DNA from: Acidithiobacillus ferrivorans
GTDB taxonomy: Bacteria > Pseudomonadota > Gammaproteobacteria > Acidithiobacillales > Acidithiobacillaceae
DNA length: 32,012 nucleotides
Direction: 5' to 3'
Assembly: GCA_018853935.1 (NCBI GenBank)
Contig: JAAOMR010000098.1
Coordinates: 1 to 32,012, forward strand
The notes beneath the pieces were generated by a model. That model was not told the origin of the DNA. It was given only the letters and a program-made list of their open reading frames with translations, and made no database searches. Shown piece by piece: positions 14,278-21,652 of the stretch. A program made the position numbers and the translations under genes. Position 1 is the stretch's first letter. Each line of letters starts with the position of its first letter.

Positions 14278-14862
14278 ATGGCGACGTTTAGTCAAACGAA
14301 AGACAGGGACGGCAATCCGATTGGCTGGCAGGCCATGATCAGGCGGAAAGGGTTTCCACCGATGTATAAAACCTTCCGCGCAAAGCGCGATGCGCAGGCG
14401 TGGGCAACGCATGCCGAAAGCCAGGTGCTCGCGCGTCGTGACGCTTTAGATGTAGCCCGCGCCGTCGGTAAGCGTTCGGTTATCGGGTACTTAGACGATC
14501 TTGACTGCGATGCACTCATGAGCGCCGTGTCATTACTGCAGGATGAAAAGGTGGGTCAGCCTGGTCATGTGTACATAGCGATCTCCCCTGCCCTGGGGTG
14601 GCGGCAGGTCAAGATCGGGCGGACGATAAACCTCAACCAGCGCATGCGCGATTTGTCACGCGACACTGGCGTCCCAGAGGAGTTTAGCGCCGTGTACTCC
14701 AAACGGTTCGCCAATGCCGCGCTCGCCGAGGCGGTGATGCACGAGGTGTTTGGCGACCAGCGCATGAATGACAAGAGAGAGTTTTTCAGCGTGCCTGTCC
14801 AGCACGCCATCGAAGCGCTGGACCTGCTTCATGACGTGATGACCGGCGGCCGGACCCACTGA
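14278..14862 (+). CDS. GIY-YIG (T5orf172/MUG113-type) protein with integrase-like N-terminus (194 aa)
   Basis: Start at 14278 with AAGGAG upstream. Residues 1-55 (MATFSQTKDRDGNPIGWQAM, then FPPMYKTFRAKRDAQAWATH) read like the N-terminal arm-binding domain of tyrosine recombinases, which begin with a similar beta-sheet and KTF-x-TK-x-A-x-W pattern. Residues about 95-185 are a GIY-YIG fold: GHVYI (96-100), VKIGRT (111-116), RMRDL, E151 and an REFFSV motif, as in the T5orf172 and MUG113 families. No tyrosine recombinase catalytic domain is present. It lies 144 bp from the tRNA-Thr fragment and is driven by copy E. It could nick DNA at or near the attachment site or regulate excision. No activity is proven for this pairing. 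Confidence 0.75.
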   Translation: MATFSQTKDRDGNPIGWQAMIRRKGFPPMYKTFRAKRDAQAWATHAESQVLARRDALDVARAVGKRSVIGYLDDLDCDALMSAVSLLQDEKVGQPGHVYIAISPALGWRQVKIGRTINLNQRMRDLSRDTGVPEEFSAVYSKRFANAALAEAVMHEVFGDQRMNDKREFFSVPVQHAIEALDLLHDVMTGGRTH

Positions 14863-15005
14863 CGAAAAATCGGTTTGTCACTGGCGCTCAATTTTCGCTC
14901 AATCGAGTTCGGGAATGGCGGGGAATATCAGGGAATGGCATTACACACAACTAGCTGTTTATGTTATTATTATTAGTATATCTTGTTGATTAAAAAAGCA
15001 CCATG
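14863..15005. other. Attachment-end region of element 1
   Basis: No gene. It holds two GCTCAAT words near 14886-14902, three 10-bp tandem repeats at 14911-14940, an AT-rich stretch, and a copy of ATTAAAAAAGCACC at 14989-15002 that recurs after the tRNA fragment. It looks like the recombination arm of an integrative element. Confidence 0.55.
14911..14940 (+). repeat. Three 10-bp tandem repeats, candidate integrase arm sites
   Basis: GGGAATGGCG, GGGAATATCA and GGGAATGGCA follow each other directly. They lie about 66 bp from the tRNA-Thr fragment. Arm-type sites of tyrosine integrases are short repeats of this size near the core site. No full integrase gene lies on this side of the element in the window. 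Confidence 0.55.
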
Positions 15006-15071
15006 AACCGATTCGTAATCGGTAGGTCAGAGGTTCGACTCCCCTCGCCGGCACCACATTAAAAAAGCACC
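14989..15071 (+). repeat. 14-bp direct repeats flanking the tRNA-Thr fragment
   Basis: ATTAAAAAAGCACC occurs at 14989-15002 and again at 15058-15071; the second copy is part of the tRNA terminator. The left copy may be a scrap of a duplicated tRNA end brought by the element. Confidence 0.6.
15006..15056 (+). tRNA. 3' fragment of tRNA-Thr(CGT): attachment site of element 1
   Basis: The sequence from 15006 has an anticodon stem (ACCGA/TCGGT) with loop TTCGTAA, anticodon CGT, variable AGGTC, a T-arm with TTCGACT, acceptor strand CGCCGGC, A and encoded CCA. The acceptor 5' strand and D-arm are absent upstream. The T-stem has one mismatch. Such a fragment is left when an element integrates at the 3' end of a tRNA gene. 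Its 3' end points right, so element 1 lies to the left and the intact tRNA gene should be past the left edge. Confidence 0.8.
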
Positions 15072-15096
15072 CAGCCAATCAGCTGGGTGCTTTTTT
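15061..15096 (+). terminator. Terminator kept from the tRNA-Thr locus
   Basis: GCACCCAGC (15067-15075) pairs with GCTGGGTGC (15082-15090), flanked by AAAAAA and TTTTTT. It can work in both directions and could also end the doxDA operon from the other side, 62 nt after that gene's stop. Confidence 0.9.
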
Positions 15097-15157
15097 GTGT
15101 CCAATCGTTTTCGAGACCTACTCAGGTACCAATTGCCTATCGTGGTACGTGCGCAAT

Positions 15158-16246
15158 TTATTTCTCCAAATCCATCGGGAGTTTCCATACATGCTCATTT
15201 ACAGAGGTTAAAGAGAGCACGTATTGTCCAGGAGGCAGCAGCCCGCCCGCTGTCATGGATGGAAGATGAATGGTAGCCATAGCGCCCACCCCTCCAAAAA
15301 GTCCAAACTTTCCTGCCTTGAATTGCTGGTAGGCAAAATCATTCTGAAAATTGCTCTCCGGCATCGCCGCCAGTACCGAAGTTCCCCAGGTTTCAATCAC
15401 CTGCCCGGTCTTGCTGTTCATCAGCACTGCACGCATGACATGCGAAGGTGTTGCGGGGGTACCTGCATCAACATAAGCATGAAAATATACAGAACCATCG
15501 GCGCTGAGAACTCCGTGGTCTAGAGCAATATGATGTTTGCTAGGACTTACCGGACCACCATGAAATGGCGTCACTATAGACCCACGATAATAGTTATAGG
15601 TTGACAGAATGAAAACAACCGAAATCCCTAACAGCGTCAGCGCAAATTTTTTGAAGGCAGCATCGGAAAGTGGTAGTGGAAGACTCCCACCGATCCATCG
15701 AAACCACGTTTTCTGCGCTAATCCAGGGCGGCGTGACAGCATCCAGTTATCCACCGAAAAGGCGCCGCTACCGACCAATAGCAGAGTGACGCCCATCGCA
15801 AAATTGGAGGAAGCCATAGTCCATTCATCGATACAGGTGGCCCCCTGCCAACCAAAAAGCAGCATCAACACCGTAGAGAGTCCAATGGTCGCCAGCGCTG
15901 CGAGACGCGTATAAAGGCCGACCAACAGCATGAAGCCACCAACGAGCTCTATCGCGCTAAAAATCAAGAGGCCTGCATATAAGAGATAGAAGTGCTGCAG
16001 CAGGTAAGCAACGATATGATCTGTACCCAAAAGAGCCCCGGGCATGGCCGTCTGAAATTTATAGGCCATCCAGTGATCATGGGGGTTGAGTTTTTGCGGC
16101 CCGTAAATAAAGCGCCGTGTGGCGCCACCCCAGTAAATCCAGCCCTGTACAAAACGCACCGCCAACAGTCCAATGGCGGCGACACGCCAGCCATGATCAG
16201 CCCCTGTGGCGGGGGCGTTACCGGTGGGCAAAGTGGTCGTGGTCAT
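15158..16246 (-). CDS. doxDA: Thiosulfate:quinone oxidoreductase, fused DoxD-DoxA (362 aa)
   Basis: Oxidises thiosulfate to tetrathionate on the periplasmic side of the inner membrane and passes electrons to the quinone pool. Residues about 22-165 are the DoxD part, with four hydrophobic helices (near 22-45, 78-110, 115-135 and 150-170). A fifth helix (202-222) anchors a C-terminal periplasmic DoxA domain (about 225-362). DoxD and DoxA are separate in Acidianus but fused in Acidithiobacillus. The start at 16246 has GGGAGGT upstream; longer frames would overlap the solute-binding gene. It begins 10 bp after the stop of that gene and is the last gene of the operon. A terminator lies downstream. 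Confidence 0.9.
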   Translation of the reverse strand: MTTTTLPTGNAPATGADHGWRVAAIGLLAVRFVQGWIYWGGATRRFIYGPQKLNPHDHWMAYKFQTAMPGALLGTDHIVAYLLQHFYLLYAGLLIFSAIELVGGFMLLVGLYTRLAALATIGLSTVLMLLFGWQGATCIDEWTMASSNFAMGVTLLLVGSGAFSVDNWMLSRRPGLAQKTWFRWIGGSLPLPLSDAAFKKFALTLLGISVVFILSTYNYYRGSIVTPFHGGPVSPSKHHIALDHGVLSADGSVYFHAYVDAGTPATPSHVMRAVLMNSKTGQVIETWGTSVLAAMPESNFQNDFAYQQFKAGKFGLFGGVGAMATIHLPSMTAGGLLPPGQYVLSLTSVNEHVWKLPMDLEK

Positions 16247-16256
16247 GAAAACCTCC

Positions 16257-17270
16257 CTATTTTGCATCATGGTATGCTTTAAAACCGTAGCGCTCAAAGA
16301 TGTGCAGTGCGACCGGAGACCGGAGAAAATTGACCCAATCCTTCGCCCACTTCGGATGCAGCGCCCCCTTGGCCACCGCGGACGCATAGATAGCCGTGGT
16401 GTTGTCTTTGGCGGGAATGGGTATATTGCTGATCGGATGCCCCGACTGCTCCTGAAAGATCGCCTCTGATTTCCAGGTCACGCCGGCATCAGCCAAACCC
16501 TGCATCAAAAAGAGGGGCGTTTGCCGGTGATGGACATGGGTCAGAATGGTCTCCCCATTTTTCACCTTGGTATCATAGACCATGCGTTCCAGAGCCGGAC
16601 CACCGGCCTTGTGCAGCGAAATCTGGATCTGTCGCGCGACCCCTTCCCACCGGGGATCGGGCATGGACAGCCGAATCCCCGGCTTGCCCAGATCCCGTAG
16701 CGTTTCGATATGCGCGGGGTTTCCTTTCGCGATCATGATCGTCAGGTCGTTGGTCACGTAGGGCACGGCCGGGCCCTGCAGGAGCCCCTGGTGAATCAAA
16801 TAATTTACTTTTTTGAGGCCAGCAGCATAAACATCCGGCTGGATGGTCCACGTCATATTGCCCACGGTGATGGTATTACCCTGCTGCATCTGCCGAATTA
16901 AAATGCCGGGCGGCAAGGTTTCATAATAAATTTTGCCTTTGATCTCCGGATACTCCTTCTCGAAGGCAGCCACCAAAGGGGCCATGGCAAAAAAGTAATT
17001 GCCGCCGACAAAGATTACCAGCTGCGGATGATCGATACTCCCGTGGAAATCCGCCAGATCATCCACCTCAGGGACCGTGAAGTTCAATCCTTTCTTCACC
17101 GTCGGATTGTTGGCGCCATGCTGCCAGGGCGGAAAAACTTGTTCCTGGTAACGTGGTACCTCCGCCTTTCCGTGCCAACCCATATCCGCCGCATGCGCCG
17201 TCATTCCCCAGAGACCCATAGACGTACATGCTGCTAAGAGGGTCATGCGAGCGATCGTTGTTTTCTTCAT
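16257..17270 (-). CDS. Periplasmic solute-binding protein of the doxDA operon (337 aa)
   Basis: A type 2 periplasmic binding protein. A signal peptide covers about residues 1-27 (MKKTTIARMTLLAACTSMGL, then AHA|AD cleavage). The mature part has the usual features of ModA/sulfate-type binding proteins: LVIFVGGNYFFAMAPLVAAF, YETLPPGILIRQM, TNDLTIMIAKGNP, and a tail ending FERYGFKAYHDAK like the C-terminal helix in ModA-like proteins. No ABC permease or ATPase is next to it, so it may act as a sensor or periplasmic carrier and not in import. It has AAGGAG before the start. It is 10 bp from doxDA; in A. ferrooxidans I recall a similar protein beside doxDA. Ligand is unknown. Confidence 0.85.
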   Translation of the reverse strand: MKKTTIARMTLLAACTSMGLWGMTAHAADMGWHGKAEVPRYQEQVFPPWQHGANNPTVKKGLNFTVPEVDDLADFHGSIDHPQLVIFVGGNYFFAMAPLVAAFEKEYPEIKGKIYYETLPPGILIRQMQQGNTITVGNMTWTIQPDVYAAGLKKVNYLIHQGLLQGPAVPYVTNDLTIMIAKGNPAHIETLRDLGKPGIRLSMPDPRWEGVARQIQISLHKAGGPALERMVYDTKVKNGETILTHVHHRQTPLFLMQGLADAGVTWKSEAIFQEQSGHPISNIPIPAKDNTTAIYASAVAKGALHPKWAKDWVNFLRSPVALHIFERYGFKAYHDAK

Positions 17271-17577
17271 TTCAGACTCCTTGGCGTTATTTCGCTACCG
17301 AAACCCAGCCGGTTCAAACTCCGGCAAGGTACCAACAAAACCGAACGGTGAGCCAAATCCAAAATCTCTGGCGAGAGGCCAGGAAGACAGCACCCCGTTT
17401 CCGCAGTATAACGATGCCGTTGTCTTGTGGCGAAAAAACGCCGTCGGATCATTGGAGCCGACGGGATTCGTATGGACACCGATAATCCCCTAGATGAGGA
17501 TATTGGCCTTTACAGAACTCAAAACCACGCATGGTGTTTTTTGTGGCTGGTTTCCGTGTTTTGACAATGCACCGATA
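17271..17577. other. Spacer between the DUF302 gene and the doxDA operon
   Basis: About 307 bp with no gene. It holds the minus-strand terminator at 17433-17464 and, below it, the leader of the solute-binding gene. A promoter for the solute-binding/doxDA pair should lie at 17290-17430 but no clear -35/-10 pair is seen. Confidence 0.6.
17433..17464 (-). terminator. Rho-independent terminator after the DUF302 gene
   Basis: On the minus strand CCGTCGG pairs with CCGACGG around a 10-nt loop, followed by CG and TTTTTT (17433-17438). It splits the upper genes (porin, DsrE, DUF302) from the solute-binding/doxDA pair. Confidence 0.8.
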
Positions 17578-18096
17578 CTATCGCACAGGCTGTGCTCCGG
17601 GCACACTGGTCAACGCGCCGATTACCGCTTTATCGATTTTCTTCGCAACGTTTAAGGCAGGGGTGTTCCCGGTTAAAGCAACACGTTTTGGATAAACAAT
17701 ATAACTTTTTCCACCTCGGCCATATACGGTTAACGTAAGTGGGCATGCCGCAGATGATTCCCAATGGGCATTTAATAGCTGGTTAAAGAAAAACGGGTTA
17801 CAGAAAACAACAGACTGCACATCACTGAACCCTGGCTTATTCAGGTTGGGAATATGTAATATGTGCTGTTTTGCCTTAATCATCTTCAAAATATCCAGAT
17901 GCAACACGACCTTGAAGTGGTGTTGACCTAGCGCTTTTTGCAATTCTGGCATAACCTTGGAGATCGGTGCAGCGACACTTTCCACGTACATCGGTCCAGC
18001 AGCGGCGATGCCGATCCCAAAAAAGGTACACAGGCCGAATACGGCCAAACTGGATTTCAAAATCGTCCACTTCACCGGTGTTGATTTATTTTGCAT
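17578..18096 (-). CDS. Exported DUF302 family protein (172 aa)
   Basis: A signal peptide or membrane anchor covers about residues 10-33. The mature part fits DUF302: HFKVVLHLDILKMI, then SVVFCNPFFFNQLLNAHW, CPLTLTVYGRGGKSYIVYPK, and a helix at the end. DUF302 has a small alpha/beta fold of unknown function and often sits with sulfur-oxidation or periplasmic redox genes. The two cysteines (FCNP and ACPL) could be redox-active or bind a ligand, though this is inference. The start has AAGGAG upstream. It follows the DsrE gene across an 86-bp gap that contains a hairpin. Confidence 0.8.
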   Translation of the reverse strand: MQNKSTPVKWTILKSSLAVFGLCTFFGIGIAAAGPMYVESVAAPISKVMPELQKALGQHHFKVVLHLDILKMIKAKQHILHIPNLNKPGFSDVQSVVFCNPFFFNQLLNAHWESSAACPLTLTVYGRGGKSYIVYPKRVALTGNTPALNVAKKIDKAVIGALTSVPGAQPVR

Positions 18097-18112
18097 CCTA
18101 CTTCACTCCTTA

Positions 18113-18147
18113 AAAAGGAGCGGTTGTGCAAATATCTGCAACCGCTC
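18113..18147 (-). terminator. Hairpin between the DsrE and DUF302 genes (terminator or attenuator)
   Basis: GAGCGGTTG (18118-18126) pairs with CAACCGCTC (18139-18147). On the minus strand it is followed by CTTTTT. It lies just before the ribosome binding site of the DUF302 gene, so it may lower expression of DUF302 relative to DsrE, or end the upstream transcript. Confidence 0.7.
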
Positions 18148-18182
18148 ATAACAACCACGAGGGGAGAGACCAATGTTACTAT

Positions 18183-18680
18183 TTATGGCTTTACATAATC
18201 AAAACCATGCTGTTCGAGTTGCATGATACGAACGATACCGCCGGGAACTATGACGGCCTGACTTACCAATTTAGGGGGATGCCCCAGTTCCTTGGTCATT
18301 GCCTTATAAGTGTTATCACAGGCGTCAAATTCGACACCCTCTGCATCCAGCGAGGCGATCTTTTCAGCCACCGGGCTGTTCGCCAAATACATTTTTAATC
18401 CGGGCCCAAAAGCGACAATGACAATTTGCACTTCCTCCTGGCCAAAATAATTCATGAGGTTCTGTGCGTTACTGAGCACCAACCCCCAGCGGGCAGGGCT
18501 GTCCTGACTAACCTGCAAGACTATGTGTGCCTTAGCAAAGGGGTGTGAATGCGTGAAAGTGGGGCTCGCAAAGTTAGAGTCTTTGAGCACCGTAATACCG
18601 GCATCGGCTGCACCAATCCCCCCCAGGAGGGAGAGCGCCGTTACGGCACCCATTATCACCACGCGTATGCTTCGCTTCAT
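18183..18680 (-). CDS. Periplasmic DsrE-family protein (165 aa)
   Basis: Signal peptide about 1-27 (MKRSIRVVIMGAVTALSLLG, cleavage near ADA|G). The mature part has the DsrE/DsrF fold pattern: AHIVLQVSQDSPARWGLVLS, then VQIVIVAFGPGLKMYL, and FDACDNTYKAM, where the cysteine at about 119 sits in the usual DsrE position. Cytoplasmic DsrE proteins trap and pass sulfur as persulfide; exported forms next to thiosulfate oxidation genes may bind sulfur intermediates in the periplasm. Here it sits between the porin and DUF302 genes and is probably co-transcribed with the porin (51-bp gap). Exact role unknown. Confidence 0.85.
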   Translation of the reverse strand: MKRSIRVVIMGAVTALSLLGGIGAADAGITVLKDSNFASPTFTHSHPFAKAHIVLQVSQDSPARWGLVLSNAQNLMNYFGQEEVQIVIVAFGPGLKMYLANSPVAEKIASLDAEGVEFDACDNTYKAMTKELGHPPKLVSQAVIVPGGIVRIMQLEQHGFDYVKP

Positions 18681-18730
18681 CGGTTACCTCCGTAAATTCG
18701 AGTGGTCACCCCCTATAAAAGGGGATTGAA

Positions 18731-20077
18731 TCAAAAGGCAATCACGGCCTGTAGGTCAAGCGCGTTATCCGCGCTGTTAGCAATACTTTTAGCCAATGGT
18801 GTGACGGCGCCAGGATGGGGAATACCGACACCACGCACATAATAGTCGAGTATTACCCGGGTCAACGGCGTGAAGTGGTATTGCAAACCGACTGCCCAAG
18901 TGCTGAAGGTGCGATTCTGAGCGGCAATATTGGGCAAGCGATTATAATAGTCATAGCGCAAATCCACCTCCATGCGCCGCGTCATAAACAAGCCCCCGCT
19001 GATATAATAACCGCGGGCAGTATTTTGACTGCCCGGGTAGACTTGTGCCTCACCCAGTGCCGCTTGCTGTGCAGGTGGTGCTACGGTAACGGGCGATGAA
19101 AAAACGGAGCCCGCGGAAATCATACCCGAACCACGCATGTATTCGACTTTTGCCCAGCGGCCCCACTGGTGCATATAACCCTGCATATAGGCTATACCAA
19201 TACCATCCCGAGTCATCGAATAAGCGTGACCATTGAAGTTGGGCGTTGCATGCTGATACCAGATGAACCCCGTCAAACTACTCTGAAATGGCCCGTGCCC
19301 CCCAAAAATATAAGATTCTTGCAGCCGTGCAGCGACCAGAGGGCTATTCGAGTAGTTGGTGGCGGTCAGCGGACCAAAGTTTCCGACCATGGCCCCATAG
19401 GCAAACTCCCAGGGCCCATTCCGGAACCAGTCCATGGCTTCGAGTCCCGTGTAGCGGAACGCATTGACCCCTTCCCCGTATTGACCGGGCACTGCAACCC
19501 CTCCCTGAGGATTTGGATTGGTGCGCGGCGCGTTCGGGTTATAAAAGGGCTGGAGCATCATCTGGGTTGTCACGTTGGCAAACGATGTGAAGTTGTAGGC
19601 CATGTATCCCTGCATGGCCTGCTCCGGTCCGGGGGCCCGAATAATACCCGCTTCTATCCGCACCCCAGGGATATAATGGCTGAAGGTGGCGTGCCCATCC
19701 ATGATGGCAGGAGTATAATTTCCGCCGATGTGGGTAAACCCGTTATTCCCAAACTCGCCTGCCAGGAAATACGAGATATCCCGATTAATATTACCACGAA
19801 TCATCAATCGTGCGCGATTGATATTGAAAGAATTGCTGGATGTGAAGTTCGGAGCAATTTGATTCAAGTGGGGGACCTGCGATACTAAATTGTTGGTGAC
19901 CGCGGTGCCTGGCATATAAGTGTAAGTAGGTTGAAAATATCCTGATACCGACACCAACGGCGCCAGTGCAGGCGAAATGCCTTGCAACTCAAACCAGTTC
20001 GCTGCGGATGCCGATTGTGCCAGCGTCATTACCGTAATACCGAGGGTGCAGCAAACCGCCGCACGTAGCTTTCTCAT
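18731..20077 (-). CDS. Outer-membrane porin (448 aa)
   Basis: The start at 20077 has TAAGGAGG upstream. Signal peptide about 1-24 (MRKLRAAVCCTLGITVMTLA, ASA|ANW). The mature chain alternates polar and aromatic strands of an OprO/OprP-like beta-barrel, with LMIRGNINRDISYFLAGEFG early and MEVDLRYDYYNRLPN and VILDYYVRGVG late, and it ends in phenylalanine (AVIAF), the BAM recognition signature. It is the first gene of the thiosulfate cluster unit. It could let thiosulfate or tetrathionate pass the outer membrane; the substrate is an inference from neighbours. Confidence 0.85.
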   Translation of the reverse strand: MRKLRAAVCCTLGITVMTLAQSASAANWFELQGISPALAPLVSVSGYFQPTYTYMPGTAVTNNLVSQVPHLNQIAPNFTSSNSFNINRARLMIRGNINRDISYFLAGEFGNNGFTHIGGNYTPAIMDGHATFSHYIPGVRIEAGIIRAPGPEQAMQGYMAYNFTSFANVTTQMMLQPFYNPNAPRTNPNPQGGVAVPGQYGEGVNAFRYTGLEAMDWFRNGPWEFAYGAMVGNFGPLTATNYSNSPLVAARLQESYIFGGHGPFQSSLTGFIWYQHATPNFNGHAYSMTRDGIGIAYMQGYMHQWGRWAKVEYMRGSGMISAGSVFSSPVTVAPPAQQAALGEAQVYPGSQNTARGYYISGGLFMTRRMEVDLRYDYYNRLPNIAAQNRTFSTWAVGLQYHFTPLTRVILDYYVRGVGIPHPGAVTPLAKSIANSADNALDLQAVIAF

Positions 20078-20115
20078 GGGTTCCTCCTTAACAATCTTAG
20101 GCGATGTTTTCATTA

Positions 20116-20150
20116 GGTGTTGATTATAAACTAAATTACCCTGAGCCATA
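20116..20150 (-). promoter_or_regulatory. Possible promoter of the porin/DsrE unit
   Basis: On the minus strand TATAAT occurs at 20128-20123, 45 nt before the ATG at 20077. The hexamer about 17 bp upstream does not match TTGACA, so an activator may be needed. Confidence 0.4.
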
Positions 20151-20709
20151 GCTCGAACTCACATGAGCAATATCGGTGCCACAATGATGCTCTTGACGCT
20201 TTATCAGCATTTATGATGTCCGCAGATGGTATAAACTCAATACCACCGGGTATTTTGACTAGCAAACAGATAGTTACATTCAGATATCCATGGATACCGG
20301 AAAGCATATTGACACAATCAATCACATTTATTGATAGGTCGTTCATTTTGCTTTTTTGAGAAGCTCACCAAACTGTTCCATTCCAGCCTCAATCACCCAC
20401 GGTCTGGCGCATATGGGCCAAGTATATTAATGCTTGACAATATTGCTAGACACTTAATGGCAGGTCTGCAACTTAAAGAACAGCTACTATTTTGCCCTGG
20501 AATATATATTGTCATTATAGGATTAGAATCATTGATCAATGACCGTAATAGCGCAGTCGCCAGGTTGCTGACCATTGAGATACTGCTCTGACCCGGCACA
20601 TCAGCCATCATGGTAGACACTAGTAACGCAACAGCATCACCTTTCCCACTTGGACGGTTGGATTCTACGCCACGAACGCATGCCGTCCACAGTCTTGGTG
20701 TCCAGGAAT

Positions 20710-20742
20710 AAAAAAAGCACCTAGACATGTCATCTAAGCGCT
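20710..20742 (-). terminator. Terminator of the tRNA-Val gene
   Basis: On the minus strand AGCGCTTAGATG pairs with the segment ending TCTAGGTGCT (some G-T pairs), followed by seven T. It lies 8 nt after the encoded CCA end. Confidence 0.8.
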
Positions 20743-20749
20743 TGTTTTA

Positions 20750-20824
20750 TGGTGGGCGGTAGTGGGTTCGAACCACTGGCCCCTGCCGTGTGAAGGCAGT
20801 GCTCTACCACTGAGCTAACCGCCC
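20750..20824 (-). tRNA. tRNA-Val(CAC)
   Basis: A complete cloverleaf: acceptor GGGCGGT/ACCGCCC, D-arm with GCTC...GAGC, anticodon stem CTGCC/GGCAG with loop TTCACAC (anticodon CAC, reads GTG), variable GGGCC, T-stem AGTGG/CCACT with TTCGAAC, discriminator A and encoded CCA. It is intact and is not an attachment site here. Confidence 0.97.
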
Positions 20825-20986
20825 AAAATGAGCAAGCTCATCTGGAGAGGGCACAAAATACCAATCAATGGCATCAGGGTCAAACACTTTTCGACCTTCT
20901 CACACCCGTTTTTTCACGTTAGACTGCCAACCGTTATCACTCCACATGGTGCCTCAGATGCCCTATCAGCGACGGTCACCCTACCC

Positions 20987-21640
20987 ATGATGTTCCTGAG
21001 ACACCTGCCAACGGTTCAAGAACCCCGGCTCTACATGGCCCTGGAGCGCACCTATCTGGGCTATTTCAAACTCCTCTTTGTTGCTATCGGCACCGGCCTG
21101 ATTTCCGCGCGTCTGGCGGTGCTGTTTAAGGCACTGCATTACGCGACGTTGGCACATTTCTTTACCGAACTTTTCAACTGGCTGACCTGGCCCGCCATCG
21201 CCCTGGTTTTTGTGGTAGGATTTCGTTTTATGTCGGACTTGGAACACATCGAAAAAGGACTTCCTGTGGCTGCAAAAGAAATCATTGATCCGCGCATTTA
21301 CATGGCCGCCGAACGCACCTTCCTGGCTTGGGTGCGAACAGGTATCGGCCTGATTGCCTTTGGTTTTGTCATTGAGAAGTTCGACTTCTTTCTGGAGCAG
21401 CTCTCCACCATGCTGCACACCAAGCTCATCATGGGAGAAGGATTCTCCGGGATGGGTATCATCTTTATTCTCCTCGGCATCACCAATCTGGTGATCGGGG
21501 GCATCAACTTCATTCGCACGGTCAAAAAAGTGGACGAGGGTTCTTATCATGTCCATAAATTTCTCTACGGTCTCTATGGTGTCATTCTGCTGAGCATCAC
21601 GCTTGTTCTGGCAGTCATGATCATCCGGGTGTCGCCCTGA
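20987..21640 (+). CDS. Membrane protein with two DUF202-like domains (217 aa)
   Basis: Two repeats: EPRLYMALERTYLGYFKLLF near the start and DPRIYMAAERTFLAWVRTGI in the middle. Both carry the DUF202 pattern (Y-x-A-x-ERT-x-L-x(2)-R/K-T). The first is degenerate, with FKLLF in place of the WxRT. Each is followed by hydrophobic helices, five or six in all. DUF202 proteins are small inner-membrane proteins of unclear function. The start is uncertain: ATG at 20987 or 20990 fits the domain edge but has no obvious site, and the frame is open back to 20828 beside the tRNA. It converges on the DUF1643 gene with 12 bp between stops. Confidence 0.75.
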   Translation: MMFLRHLPTVQEPRLYMALERTYLGYFKLLFVAIGTGLISARLAVLFKALHYATLAHFFTELFNWLTWPAIALVFVVGFRFMSDLEHIEKGLPVAAKEIIDPRIYMAAERTFLAWVRTGIGLIAFGFVIEKFDFFLEQLSTMLHTKLIMGEGFSGMGIIFILLGITNLVIGGINFIRTVKKVDEGSYHVHKFLYGLYGVILLSITLVLAVMIIRVSP

Positions 21641-21652
21641 TACCGGTTGTCG

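Larger units (their letters stand above)
20078..20749. other. Upstream region of the porin unit; no convincing gene
   Basis: About 670 bp. TATAAT on the minus strand (20123-20128) fits a -10 box of the porin unit with a leader of about 40 nt; no matching -35 is clear. Open frames on the minus strand at 20393-20728 and on the plus strand at 20331-20591 overlap each other and have no good start site. The end holds the tRNA-Val terminator (20710-20742). The middle may be a decayed gene; I cannot name it. Confidence 0.5.

Noticed and set aside
20393-20728. Minus-strand frame of 111 codons upstream of the porin gene
   Set aside because: No ribosome binding site, it overlaps the tRNA-Val terminator, and no recognisable domain; it may be a relic but I cannot support it.
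20981-21556. Minus-strand frame of 191 codons opposite the DUF202 gene
   Set aside because: Antisense to a membrane protein; the acidic/His/Gln-rich composition is typical of such shadows.
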